A stretch of DNA of 64,000 bases from assembly GCA_023548195.1 (NCBI GenBank), contig JAJHZJ010000082.1, positions 1,201,001-1,265,000 of the forward strand. Direction: 5' to 3'. The translations under genes and the position numbers were made by a program. The stretch comes from Bettongia penicillata ogilbyi (lineage: Eukaryota; Chordata; Mammalia; Diprotodontia; Potoroidae). Of the stretch, positions 13,701 through 26,600 are shown piece after piece (position 1 is the stretch's first letter; the number at the start of each line of letters is the position of its first letter). The notes below the pieces were generated by a model, which worked only from the letters and a program-made list of their open reading frames with translations, ran no database searches and was not told the origin of the DNA.

Positions 13701-16700
13701 TTAATGAAGGACCTCTGGAGAGAGAAGAGGGCTGAATGAATGAAAAACCATTTAGCAGAGTGATCTGCATAGAGATGATCGTTGACTCTTGATAGGTCAC
13801 TGAGAGAAAGCACTGAAAGCGAAAAGGAGGGAGCCCACAGTAGATCCCTGGAGAATACCTACCCATAGAGCATGGGGTGAGATTTGGATGTTGATCCTGC
13901 AAAGGAGATTGAGAAAATGAGGGAAGTAGGGAGAAAACCACAGCTCAGGATCACAAACATCCCAAAGAAGATAGACAGAGGGAGTGATCAACACTGTGAA
14001 ATTCTGGAGAGGTCTAAAAGCATAAAAACTAGAATAAGCCAGTTGGATTGATAAATAAGGAGATCATTGGAGACTTTGAGGAGGAGGAAGCCAGATTACA
14101 AAGGGGTGAGAATTGAGTGGGAGGTGACAAAGTAGAGGTACAAAATGTTGAGGGTTTTTTTCTAGGACATTGGCTGTGAAAGAGAGGAAAGATCTCAGAC
14201 AACACTTTGAGGAGGATGGTGGGGTCAAATCAATTTTTTAAGGATGGGAAAAATTGGACATGGTTGAAAGCACAAGGAAAGGCATTCGTGGGTGAAGAAA
14301 GGTTAAAGATTGAATCAAGGGATAAGGATCAAGGAGAGAGTGATAGTGGAAGGAGAAGAATTACCTCATCCTCTGAGATTGGAGCAAGGGGAGGGTGTAT
14401 GGAATGATACATGAGTTGATTTGTAATGGAACATGGGGAGGAGAAGGAGTCAATGAAGGATGACCTTTTTTTCTTCCCCTTTCAATGAAGTTTGAGGCCA
14501 GAGCCTTTGCTTGTCTTGAGAAGAGGTTTAGAACAGTACTGTATTCAGTCGAGTTCAAGAAAGAGTTGATCAGGAAAGCGTGATTGGAATGTAGCAATGA
14601 GGGCCCAGATGAGACTGGAAAAACATGAATTTGCAGGGATTAGGGGCTTTTCTCTAAGTGTTTAGCAGCATAGAAACAAATGGAGAAAGTGATAGGAAAA
14701 TCACCCAGGTCTGGGGTTTGGAGAGGAATGAGAAATAATGGGATGGTGAAGCTCTGTGGTCATGCAAGGAGGAACCTTGGGAAAGCACGTTATTGCTTAG
14801 ACCTGTGAGGTTTTTTTCTTAAGAAAAAAAGGGTTCTTTGTTGTGAAATGTCTTGTACTTTTGATCCCTTTTGTGACCATTGGAATACTTTTTCCTGTTG
14901 TAATAGTGACACCTACTGTACCAACTAAATATCTTATTTGCTCTATTATGTTAGAACTCTTTTTCTGAAGCTAATTTCCTTTTGGTGAAAATAAAAAATA
15001 ATGATACCAACTGGATATTGTAAATTAAAGCTTTTGTTTTTAAACAGAGGTATTCCTTGTCCTGCTAAGGGGTGGTGGTGACATGCATAGGGGATGTGAG
15101 ATAGATAATTCTTTCAGGCTTAAGTAGCGTTTAGATGATACAAAGAAGTATAATAGTTTAGGTAGAAGGTATAATGAGCTGGTGTTGGAGAGATCTGGTT
15201 CTTGCTTTATTTTTATTTTTAAATTTATTTTGTTTTATTTATTTGTTTAATTTTTACTTTGGGCAAGCCCTCAAAGTGAGAGTGTGGGGCTAGGTGACTT
15301 TTGAAGCCCCTGAAGTCTTTGAATATCTGGGGGCATGTAGGGTTCTTCTTTGCCCCTTGTCCTCTGGGTTAAAGGTTTGGGTTGTCTTACTAACATTTTG
15401 TGATTATAATTTACTTTGGGCAATGTCAAGGTAGAATTTTAATTCTTTTCATAATTTACATAGGCCTAACTTTTGAATTTTCCCAAAATTATTAGGGTCT
15501 GTTCTCAATATCTAATGTGGTTTTCCTGGGAAAGAAAGGGAAAGTAATAGGAGGCCTTGCTGGCAAGTCTCCACCAGCACTCAGTTCCTGAGACCAGGGA
15601 GAGCATTCTGTTCAGTGCATTGATAAAAAGACTCACGAAATAAGTATCAGCTGTGATCTTTCATTGAACTGATCATCATGGATGCCTATATAAACTGTTA
15701 GCAACCAGAAATCTAGCACAATGCTGGCTTTAGGGTAAGTAGTATCCCTTCTCTCTACCCCTAATGAAATGTAAGCTCCTTGAAGGTGGAGATGATTTCA
15801 TTTTCTTGCAATCATGTTCCCAGCTCCTAGCACAGTACCTGGAGCATAATAGGTACTTTTCATGCCTGTTAATTGATTAAGGAGAGATTGAGTCATAGAT
15901 TTTCAGAACTGGAAGTGACCTTATTAATCATTTAGTTGAAACCATTTATCAAAAGAATCCCTACTATTACATATTCACTAAGGGTTCATCCAGGCTTTAA
16001 TTAAATACCTCCACTGAGATGGAATTAACTCTCTCCTGAGAAAGCCTGCTTTGCCTTCAGATAGCTCTGGTGGTTTGAAAGGTTTTCTCTGTTAACTTCA
16101 AGCTTAAACTTGCCTTTTTCTAATTCTCATCCACTGTCTAGTTTGCATTCTGGAACCAAGTAGAACAAAACAACTTCCTTTTCCACATGCCAGCTTTTTA
16201 AGACTTGAAGGCAGTTATATTCCCCCTTAGATTCCTTTTCTCAAGGCTAAACATCCCCAGTTCCTTCACTGATTTCATAGACCATGGGCCCTTGTACCAT
16301 TCTGGTTGTGCTTCTCTGGGTGCTTTCTAGCTTTTCACTCTATTCAGTCACATTGAATTTGTCCACTAAAACTCGATTTTTTCAGATGAATTGCTGTCTG
16401 GCTTAACGCTTGCCTCTCATTCTTCTGATAACGATTTCTTAAGTCCAAATTTAAGCTTCCACTTATCCCCATTAAATTTCACCTTACCAAGTTTAGCCTA
16501 GTTTTGTAGCCTGTCAAGACTTTTTTGGATCCTCACTGTCATTCTGTGTTTTAGCTACCTCTGCTAGATTTGTTTCATCGGAAGATTTGGAAAGAATATT
16601 GTCTGTATTTTCAACCCAGTGATAGAAATGTTAAACAGCTCAGGCCCAAGGACAGCTCTTTGGTCCACTTTCCTGGAAACCAACCCCTTTTCAATCTGAC

Positions 16701-17603
16701 ATCAAACTATCACTGATCCTTCTTGGAGCTTAGCTATTCAATGAGTTTAGAATCTGTTTGATTCTACATTGATATTGATTCTAAGTTGATATGGTCATGC
16801 AGCCCACCTTTTTCTATCTTTTCCATAATAATAGCCTGAGATATTTGTTTAAATGCTTTGCTAAAACATAGATAACCTATGTTACACATTAAACTGGTGT
16901 ACCAGCTTAATAGCTTGGCCAAAAAAAAAGGAAACAGCATTAGTTTGGCATGACTTATTCTTGATGGAGCCATGGTGGCTCTTTGTAATGACTGCTTCCT
17001 CATCATACCATATCATTATCACTACACACAGAATTACACACATGTCCACATACATATATGCACATACACATATGCGTATGTGTATATATGTAAATACACA
17101 TGCGTTTTGTGACATAATATTCATTTCTGAATATATTCCTCTTCCTCTCCCCCAGCTCCATGAAGTCATCCCTTTTTAAACAAAGATTTAAAAATAAAGA
17201 GGAAAAACTGTTTTGAAAAACTAAACTACACATCGATGATGGCTGACAATATATGCAGTATTCCATACTGAATAGTCCTTTACCTTTCCTAAAATAAGGG
17301 AGAAGGAAAGCTACATTTTCCCAACCTTTGTCCGGGGACAAGCTTGATTATTATAATGATATAGTATCTAGTTTTACTTTGTCCTTTACATTTACATTGT
17401 TGTTTTCTTTGTGTATATTATTTTACTGGTTCTTCTTATGCCCCCTCAGTGTCAGTTCATGTGTCTTTCCATATTTTTAAAAATTCTTAATATTCACAAT
17501 TTCTTGTGGTACAGTAATATTCTGTTACATTCATATATTACTATGTATTTAGCCATTCCCCAGTTAGTGGACACTTAGGTAGTTGGCTGCCAGGTCTTTG
17601 TTT

Positions 17604-17654
<51 letters not shown>

Positions 17655-20600
17655 CTGTCTCACTCTCACACACACACTCACACTGCTTCTGCTGCTGCTG
17701 CAGGGAATATTTTGGTGCATATAAGGCTCTTCTTTGTGCCTTGCCTTCTGGGTTAAAGGTTTTGGTTATCTTAGTAAATTTTTATAGCATAATTTTAATT
17801 TGCATTCTAGAGTGGTTGAACCAGTTCACAGTGTTAGTATGCAGGTTATCTCACAGCCATTTCAGTGTTGATTATTTCCATCTTCTCTCATCTTTGCAAT
17901 TTACTGGGTATGAAATGAAACTTCAGAGTCATTATTATATGTATTTCTTTTATTCTGAGTGATCTGAAGCAGTCTTTCATAGGATTTCTAGTAGTTTGGG
18001 GGCAACTGGGTGGCACAGTGGATAGAGGGTTGAGCCTGGAGTCAGGAAGACCTGAGTTAAAAAATCGCCTCAGATGCTTACCATCTGTGTGACCCTGGAC
18101 AGATCACTTAACCCTCTTTGTCTCAGTTTCCTCATTTGTAAAATGAACTGGAGAAGGAATGGCAAAACACTCCGATATCTTTGCCAAGAAAATCCCAAAT
18201 AGAGTCATGAATAGTTGGACGTGACTGAAATGACTGAACAGAAGCAAAGTTGTGGTGGGTGAAAGATAAAATGACTGAGGAAACAAAGGTTTGATCTTCT
18301 GAACATATTGATTTATTAAGCAGTGCATGGCGATTGCCTAGTAAATTGCTTAGGGCTGGACCCCAAGTACAGGGGGAGATACATTAAAAACAATCAAAGA
18401 AGACCAATTAATTAAAAGAAAACAATTACCAGGATGTAAGACTATGTAATCTGATTTTTATTTGGAGGAAGTATTGGGGACTTTCTAAGCTGAGGGGAGG
18501 TGAATGAATAGGCATAATTCCTTGAAATCAGAAAAGGAGGTATCCCCTTCCTCCCAAGTGTCTGTGAACAGTCAAAGGAACATGGAAACAACTGATTGAC
18601 CAACATGGGATCAGTTTTCAGATAAGACATACAGGTTGTTTGAGATGTACAATTGTGAGAAAACTCCTTTCGTCAGTCTTTGGATCTGACAGCAGGTGGA
18701 GGTGGTCCAGTTTTCCAACCACGTAAGGCTAAGTTCAAACTAAACAAAGTGTTCTCACAAGACAAATTTTGGACTCGACCCATAATTGAGTATAAAGGGA
18801 ACTAGCTCCAGAATTGAGTCACAAGATGGAGTCACTATGGTTCACTCAATTCCCACAATTAACTGCTTGCTGTCCTAATCCCCTCAGTTCTCTCAGTTTG
18901 AAAGTCTTCCTTTGAGAATTTTTGTTCCCACACAGAGGCTAGTCATTTCTTTAATAATATATCTTAGAATTTTCTCAGGAATTGCAATCAAACTCATTCA
19001 TTTTGGATTTGCAGATTCTGTTCCCTTTTCTTTTTTGAAAATCAAGACCACATTCTAGGCCTGTAGTACCTTTTGTTAGTTTCTGTGGTTCCACAGTCAC
19101 ACGCATCAGTCCCCCGCCGTCCCCTCCTGCCCCTGCCCTGAACTCAGAGATGCGTTCCACTTGGGTCACACGACCTGATTCGTTAAGAGCAGTTCGTTGT
19201 TTTGTCACTTTTTATCCTGTTATCAACTTCCTATTGTCCATTTTTGCTCTTTTCTGCCCCATCCGAAGGTCATTCTCTTTGACAGAGGAAACAGAAGCCA
19301 AATGAAAATTAAGGAGCTCTGCCTTCTCAGTCTTTCCGTTGTCCATTGTCATTGTCCCGTCTCACCTGCAGCAGAGTACCTATCCCTTCTGTGAGCATGG
19401 GACTGGGCCACGCTTCTGTATCCATTCCATTGCCTGCCTTTCCTTTTATCTTCTATATGTTCTTTTGAAAAGTGAAGTTGGTTGGTGAGCGTTTTATGTA
19501 TTTGCATGGGTCTCTTCAAGATAACATTTCTTTTTCATCTTTTATCATAAACTCTAGAGTTTATGAATCCTCTCGTTCCTATCATTTGCATCCCAGCAAC
19601 CAGCTCTTCCCTTTATAAATCAGACTTATAATCAAATTCCCCCTTCTTGGATCCTCCACCTTTTGAAGGATGGAATTTTCATTAAATCTGGTTGAGAAAT
19701 TGTTATTGCAGCTTTTGGCAGAGAAGGAGTACCATCCAACAGATGTTTGGAAAACTGAAGTCTCTCCCTGTAACCTTCCCATACCCCTATGCTAGGCCTA
19801 TAATTTTTTTCATTAAACTTCTCATGATTTCTTCCTGTTTGCTCTGTAGTATATTAGGGATAGAGTTAGGGACTTTACCTATGATGTGTTTAGTGTCAGG
19901 AACTTCTGGATGATGAAGCACCTTCTCTTAGTGCAATTCATCAACTTACGGCAACTTCCAGTCTTAGAGAATTACTTTGAATATTGAAAGATTAAGTCAT
20001 TTGCCCAGTGTCATACAGCCAAAATGTCAGAGGAAGGATTTGATCCCAGTTCTTCCTAGCTTTAAGACCAACCCTATACTCATTATGCCACATTGTTTCT
20101 TCTGTGGTATACTATGATGAAAAAAATCACATCCATTTATTGTGCCATTTATCTTTTTCCGTGCTTCCTCTTTTTCTGGTTTTCCTTGTTAGGAGTATTT
20201 CTTAGAATTAGAAGGAACCTTAGACATCAGCTACTTCAACCTCTTACCTAGCACAAGAATTGCTTCCACAGCATCCTTAATGGGGCCCAGCCTTCCTTGT
20301 TGATGTCTCATTTTATTTTACTTTCTTTTTGTACTATAAACAAAAGACTAGTCATTGTCTTGTATTATGAACAAAAGACTAGTGTCTCCTATTAGTGTTA
20401 GAGTAATAGCCTTTTGTAGTTATAAAGGGCCAGAATTACAGCCCTTAGCAAGAAATTCTTCACAAAAGTGGTTCTTCAGAGGATGACTGTGCTCCCCAGA
20501 GGTCATTGTTTATGTCCTTTCTGTCCGTTAGTAGGGAGATGACCCTGACAGTTTCTAACCCAATGTTGCCTTCTGCTGTAGGAACACCGCTGCTGCATGC

Positions 20601-23600
20601 CGTATACCCCAATATGCATCTCGAAGGCTGTGAAGAATTCCACAGAGTCGGAAGGCATGAGGAGAGCTCATGTGAGTAAAGGTTTAGGGTGTGTCTCCAG
20701 ACCCACAAGGGAGGTTTTTTCCCCCTTTAAGTTTAGCAGTCTCTGTAGTGACCTTGAGCCCTATGTCAGCAAGGTGTCTTTAGGGAGTCTGTGGCTTTCC
20801 TGCTGTTCCATTATCATCATGCTTCATCTTGGTCCAGTGTCTGAAATGATTTATTTTTTCTATTTGCCTTGTTTATTGCAGAAATAGCTAGGAAGCTGGG
20901 GACATTTGGGGTCTTAGTAGTTCTTTACTGATTATATCATTCCTATAAAACTGTTGTTGCTTGTCTCCTCTCAAGAAACAAGGTGGGCTCTGTATCTTCA
21001 GGCACGAGTTTTGTGGTGCTGCTGAGACGTTTTCAGAGGCAGGTGCTTCCTTGGTGGTCCATTAGTTGCCCAGGATGCCTTATGGAAAGCTGGCATTTCC
21101 CCTTTCTTCGTTTTCTGTTTCAAATTCTCAGCATCAATTATGCCTCTGTTTTTATCATTCCTTGCATAGATCAAAGATGCTGTTGCCCTCTGTGAGCTCT
21201 TCAACTGGCTGGAGAAAGAGGTTAGTTTTTTTTTTTGGTAACATATCTTTATAGAGCCCATGATGAATCTGTATTTAATATCTGTGAGTCTGGAATTCTC
21301 TTCCTGTTTTCTAAACCATGAGTTTAATTGCAGGGCAGAACACTACTGGTTGGTTGTACTTTCTAGGATTGGTCCTGGTGAGGGGACTTTACAAAAAAAA
21401 GTTGCTTCCACTTCGAATATTTTATTAAGGGGTTTCAGAGAAGTGGTAAGGGGTGAAAATATTATCTTCACCAGTTAGTTTTCCTTGGGAAGGACTTGTC
21501 TTGGAGCGCTCACAATTCCATTGTGTTTGCCCTTGTAGAATCCTTCCTTCCGTGTATTTTTCAAAATGAAGCCCAGGAGGTTGATTTGTTACCATTTTTG
21601 TTTACAAGCTGCTTTAAAATCTAGCTGTACTTTTAGTAGTTAAGATTGCAGGTAGTTAGTTGAAAGAGTCCTGAATTTGGAGCAAGAAGACTTGAATTTT
21701 AGTCCTGGAAGTTAGCTTGGGAGTACCTCGAGAACAGGGACTGTGTTTTTGCCTTTTTTTGTAACTGCAGCACTTAGCATAGTGCCGGGCACCAAGTAAA
21801 ACCTTATTCAGTGCTTACTGCCTGACTGGCTCTGCCCATTCACTAGTTATATGACTTTGGACAAGCCCCAGGCACCCTCTGAGCTTTCTCCAACTGTATT
21901 CTGTACATTGTAATCCTTGCCCTACCTCATGCAAGATTGTTTTGAAAATTAAATGAAACAGTGTACATGGAAGTGCTTTGAAAACCATAAAGCCCCATAG
22001 GAATATGCTTGGATACTTTTAGGAGCTGAGATGTTATTGGTGTGAATATGCTTTCTGTTCCTCAGCGGACTGTTTCATGAGTTGTCATGAGCAGAATCAT
22101 CAACTTTCATCGTGGTAAACACTTCTGTATTTAGCTGGGCTCATTTGTAGATGACGGTTTGTCATTGAGTCTATGCTGGAAACCTTTCTGGGTTGGTAGG
22201 GCTATAAGAGCTTGTGTTCTAATGACTGTAACTTAGAACCCAGGGTCACCAACCTACCTGATGAGGATAGGACTTTATTGGAAGTGTTTAGTATTATTTA
22301 TTCTTTAGAAAAATGCATTCATGAAAATTAAAATTGTAACAGGTGTGGGTAGGATCCCAGTGATTTAATTCTAAGAGTTCTAGTTCTTGAACTTGTTTAA
22401 AAGTTTTCTTGGGTAAGTATTTTGACATAAATGATTTCCTTTGTGAGCCTATGTATTTTTTAAAAATACATTTAACAACATTATTCTGACAAGGGGCTTG
22501 GGGGCTTTAACCAGACTTCCAAATGGGCCCAGGACACAAAAATTAGTTAACCCCTGATTTACAGCTAAGCCTCTGAACTGGCTGCATTATTTATGCTGCA
22601 TATTTCCATTGGGCTGGAACCAATTATCATATTTTACATAATTATAACTTTGAATAAGGAAATTCAAAAACATGCAGTCATTTCAGGGGATTCATTGTTC
22701 TTACCACTTGGGACTTAATGGTAGTCTAATCCCTATATTTTATGGATGAAACAGACCAACAGAGTTTGAGGAATGGTTTACTCATGGTCACTAGCTAGTT
22801 TGCCTTGAATCGGAATTAGAGTCCAGGTCTCCTGGCTCCCAGTCCAGAACTTTTTTCCATCATACTGTAGATATTTTTCAATTCAAGCAATTTACTTAAA
22901 TTAGGTGCTTTAAAAATCATGCACACGTTGAACTGAAGAGGGCATATGCTGTATCTTTTAGAACTGTATCTTTCTGCAGTCTGAGACTTTAGAATGAATT
23001 AAGCCTTTAGCTTGCCCTTCTTCCTACATGTGCAAGGTAATTAAATTAAGTTTTAATTTTCCAGATGATTTACTTTCTACTTCCTTGTCAGGTTCCCAAA
23101 GGCACTGTGACAGAGATCTCAGCAGCAGACAAGGCAGAGGAATTTCGTAGGTGAGAAATCCCAGTGTTTTTTGGGTCTTGTGATCTGTTGGCTCTGGGGT
23201 AGGTAGACTGAGACACTGTGAGGCTGCGTGTGGGACAGAAGCAATGAGATGGGCTAAAAGCAGTCAGTCCCTGGGGGGCATTTAGGTGTCTGGTAGCACC
23301 AGCTGAGATTGACAGACTTTTTTTGTTTCAGGCAGCAGGCTGACTTTGTGGACCTCAGCTTTCCGACAATTTCCAGTACCGGACCCAATGGCGCCATCAT
23401 TCACTACTCGTAAGGGATATGGAGGAGCCTGCCAGTGGCCTTGTTGCTGCTTCCATAGCGGAGTCTGATCAGGGGAGAAAAGTTACTTTGTGAGAGGCTG
23501 TTAGCACCCATGCTAGATTTCCATCCAGCGCGCTAGATTAGGGGAAATACATTATTCCTTCCTTGCACCCATCCCATTTAGGGGGGGAGGGAAGGCTCTT

Positions 23601-26600
23601 TTGATGGCTGGTAAATCTGCGACCTTTTAGCCTATGTCTTGTAGTCTGTGGGTATAAATAGTAGCATGGGAAGGGCACTGGAGACCTCTGGAATCAGAGG
23701 GCTTGGATTCAAAACCCATCTCTGACCCTACCTCTGTGACTTTGGGTAATTCACTTTATTTCCCTGAGCCTCTGTTTCCCTGAAAGGACAATATGTCAGC
23801 ACACCAATTTCAGAGGATCTTCTCCTGGGTTCAAATTTGATTTAATTGAATACACTTTTATTAGTTCAGTTTAGCAGTCATTTATTAAGTGCCTACTATG
23901 GTCCTGGCTCTTAGGCACTGGGAGGGATGTGGAAATGAGTAAGAAAGAATTCCTTCTCTTTAGGAACTTACAGTCAAATTGAGGCTGATAAGATGCATAT
24001 ACAAATAATGATAATACAAATTATACTAGGATAAGCTGTTCCAAGGTCTGAGGAAGAAAAGGCCATCTTAGAAACAGGGGCCTCACCTACAGGCTTCTAA
24101 TTACCAGTCAATTCCAGGCCATTCTCTTTCTTTTTCTTGTTTTTATATCAAAGCCGCATCTGCATAGCCATCCCATAATTGTGATAGTATTATTATGTTA
24201 TCATAGTATATAATCATTAATTAATTTCATCCATTAATTATTATATAAACATTCTTCATTATTAGGAGATCATATTTGTAAAAGAGCGTAGGAAGTTTCT
24301 GGTACATAGTAGGTGCTTAATAAGTGCTTATTCCTTCCTCTTGCTCCTCACTCACCTTAGCTGCAGAAATGATCCTTCCTTTGTAATGAAAAACCATAAA
24401 TTAAGCAAAGCCAGCTCACTCAGTGACTCTCTGACGTGTATTTATGTCCAACTCTTCATGACCCCGTGGACCCTAGCACACCAACACTATCCATGAGGTT
24501 TTCTTGGCAAAGATGCTGGAGTGGTTTGCCATTTCCTTCTCCAGTGGATTAAGGCAAACAGAGGTTAAATGACTTGCCTAGAGTCACATAGCTAGTCAGT
24601 AAGATCGGATTTGAACTCAGGAATTCCTGACTTTAGGCCTAGCACTCTATCCACTGAGCCACCTAGCTGCCTGTAGGTCAATGCAATCAGTAGATTGCAA
24701 ATAGGTTATCCTGGGTATTTTCCCCAACTCCCAGTGGAAGGGTATAATATTACATTAGTTGTTTGTTCATTATCTGAGAGAATGCAATGTTTAGGTCTGT
24801 TGTATTTCCTCAGTGTATATACTACATACTTAGGCATCGGTATATTTTTTGGAATGCTGGTTAGGGGATATGAGCCATAAGAGCTAAATTATCCCCCTTC
24901 CCCACAAAAAACAAAACAAACCAAGACAAAACCAAACAACAACCTTTAAAAACCATCTCAGTTTCTTTTCTGAATTCTACTCCGATTGTTAATTTTCCTA
25001 GCAGACATGACCTGAAAATTGTGTTTGATTGTAATGGACAGTTACAGTGACTTTAGAATTCTGCATCGTTTCTAACAACATTGAAATAACATGAATGTTG
25101 ATAACTTTTTTTCATATCTCAGTTCTACTTTATAAATGTGTTCTGTGATTCCAGTGTTTACCAGCAGAAACACACAAGACACACACATGCACGCACACAC
25201 GCGCGCACACACACACAGACTTTTTTAAACCTGGAAAAATGAATAGTGCTTGTGATCTTGGCAAGAAAAATGTCTAAGTGTTGAGGACAAAGCATGGGTG
25301 TGTGTGTGGTAATGCTGAGCTAAGGAGAAGATAAAGATCTCTAAGAACAATGGGTCTCTCTAGTGATAGACTCAACAGAAACCATCTTTATCTACCCAGA
25401 TATGGATAATGTGGAGGGGCAATGTTGGGTGGCTTCTAGATGGAATTATTCCAAGAAACCTAGAATTTTGTCTTTCTTGATGGTGAAGGCAAAAAGCAAG
25501 TACAACTTAGGGAATATGACTTTGGGACCTCTCCCAACACATTTCAGTTCCAAACACTAAATATTTGAGCACATAGAATGTTGCCCAGAAATTTACCTGG
25601 CCCTGAGGGTGATCCAGAGATGTTTAAATACAGTCTCTCACATTGGGATGGCTATAGTCTAGTTGGGGAGAAGTGTTGATTCTCCAGTTGATAGGATAAG
25701 AATAGCTGGAATAATTAACTTTTATTTACTCTCTTAGGCCAGTCCCAGAGACGAATAGAACGTTATCTCTGAACGAAGTATACCTTATAGACTCAGGAGC
25801 CCAGTACAAGTAAGTAACTTGAAAATTTGAGTCTGTCAACACCAGGGGAATTTATAACCCAGTTACCTAACTCCAACTGAAAGCTCTTTCTCTATTCTGT
25901 ATTTCTTCCCAATGAGAGTCTTTTCATGACTTATCCCTTTCCCTTGAAATGTCACAGTTGTGTTTCCGTTCCCACAGAGGGCAGCTTGGTAGAAATATTA
26001 GTCATCGACAAGAAGCTATTTGATGTTCATAAACAGCCAAGCTTCTAGGAACTACTTGGAATTTCTTTGACCCAACCCATAAACAATGGGCTACAGCTGA
26101 CTTGGAGCCCTCAAGAAATGAGGAGGGATATTTCTGAACCTCTGAAGGGTTGGTTCATTCTTGTGACCTGTTGTATTCACAGTTGACCTTCATGTTGGAC
26201 TCCTAGAAGAGAATTTGCTGAGATTTGAGTCAGCTTTCATGTGGGAGGGAGTGAGAGAGAGAGGGAGAGTCTATGTATAAATTAAGGAGCATATGTATGT
26301 GTGACTAATTGCTGGTGATTTGAGACACACCCTAGAGCAGTAACTTTTAATGCCTTATTCCCAAGTGAAATGGGGGTTGATGATAATGGAAAACTTAATT
26401 AAGAAACCATCCCTTTATCCCGTTAACTTAGAAAATACAATTTTCCAGTTGAATTGATGGACTAGCTGTTAGTAATAATATCCTATGATTGAAGGTGTGG
26501 GGCTGGCACAGGTAATGGCACAGGTTCTCTCAGCACATAAAGCATATATTTTATCTATTACAATATGTGAGGGCTGTGTGTGGGATGGGGGAGGGGCACA

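Larger units (their letters stand above)
16997..17985 (-). mobile_element. L1 3'UTR fragment, antisense, with (AC)n
   Basis: Contains the antisense L1 3'UTR landmarks 'aatatgcagtattcca', 'cattgttgttttctttgtgtat', 'gccattccccagttagtgg', 'aatattttggtgcatat', 'gcattctagagtggttgaaccagtt'. Part of the insertion cluster that splits the L3/CR1 element. Confidence 0.75.
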
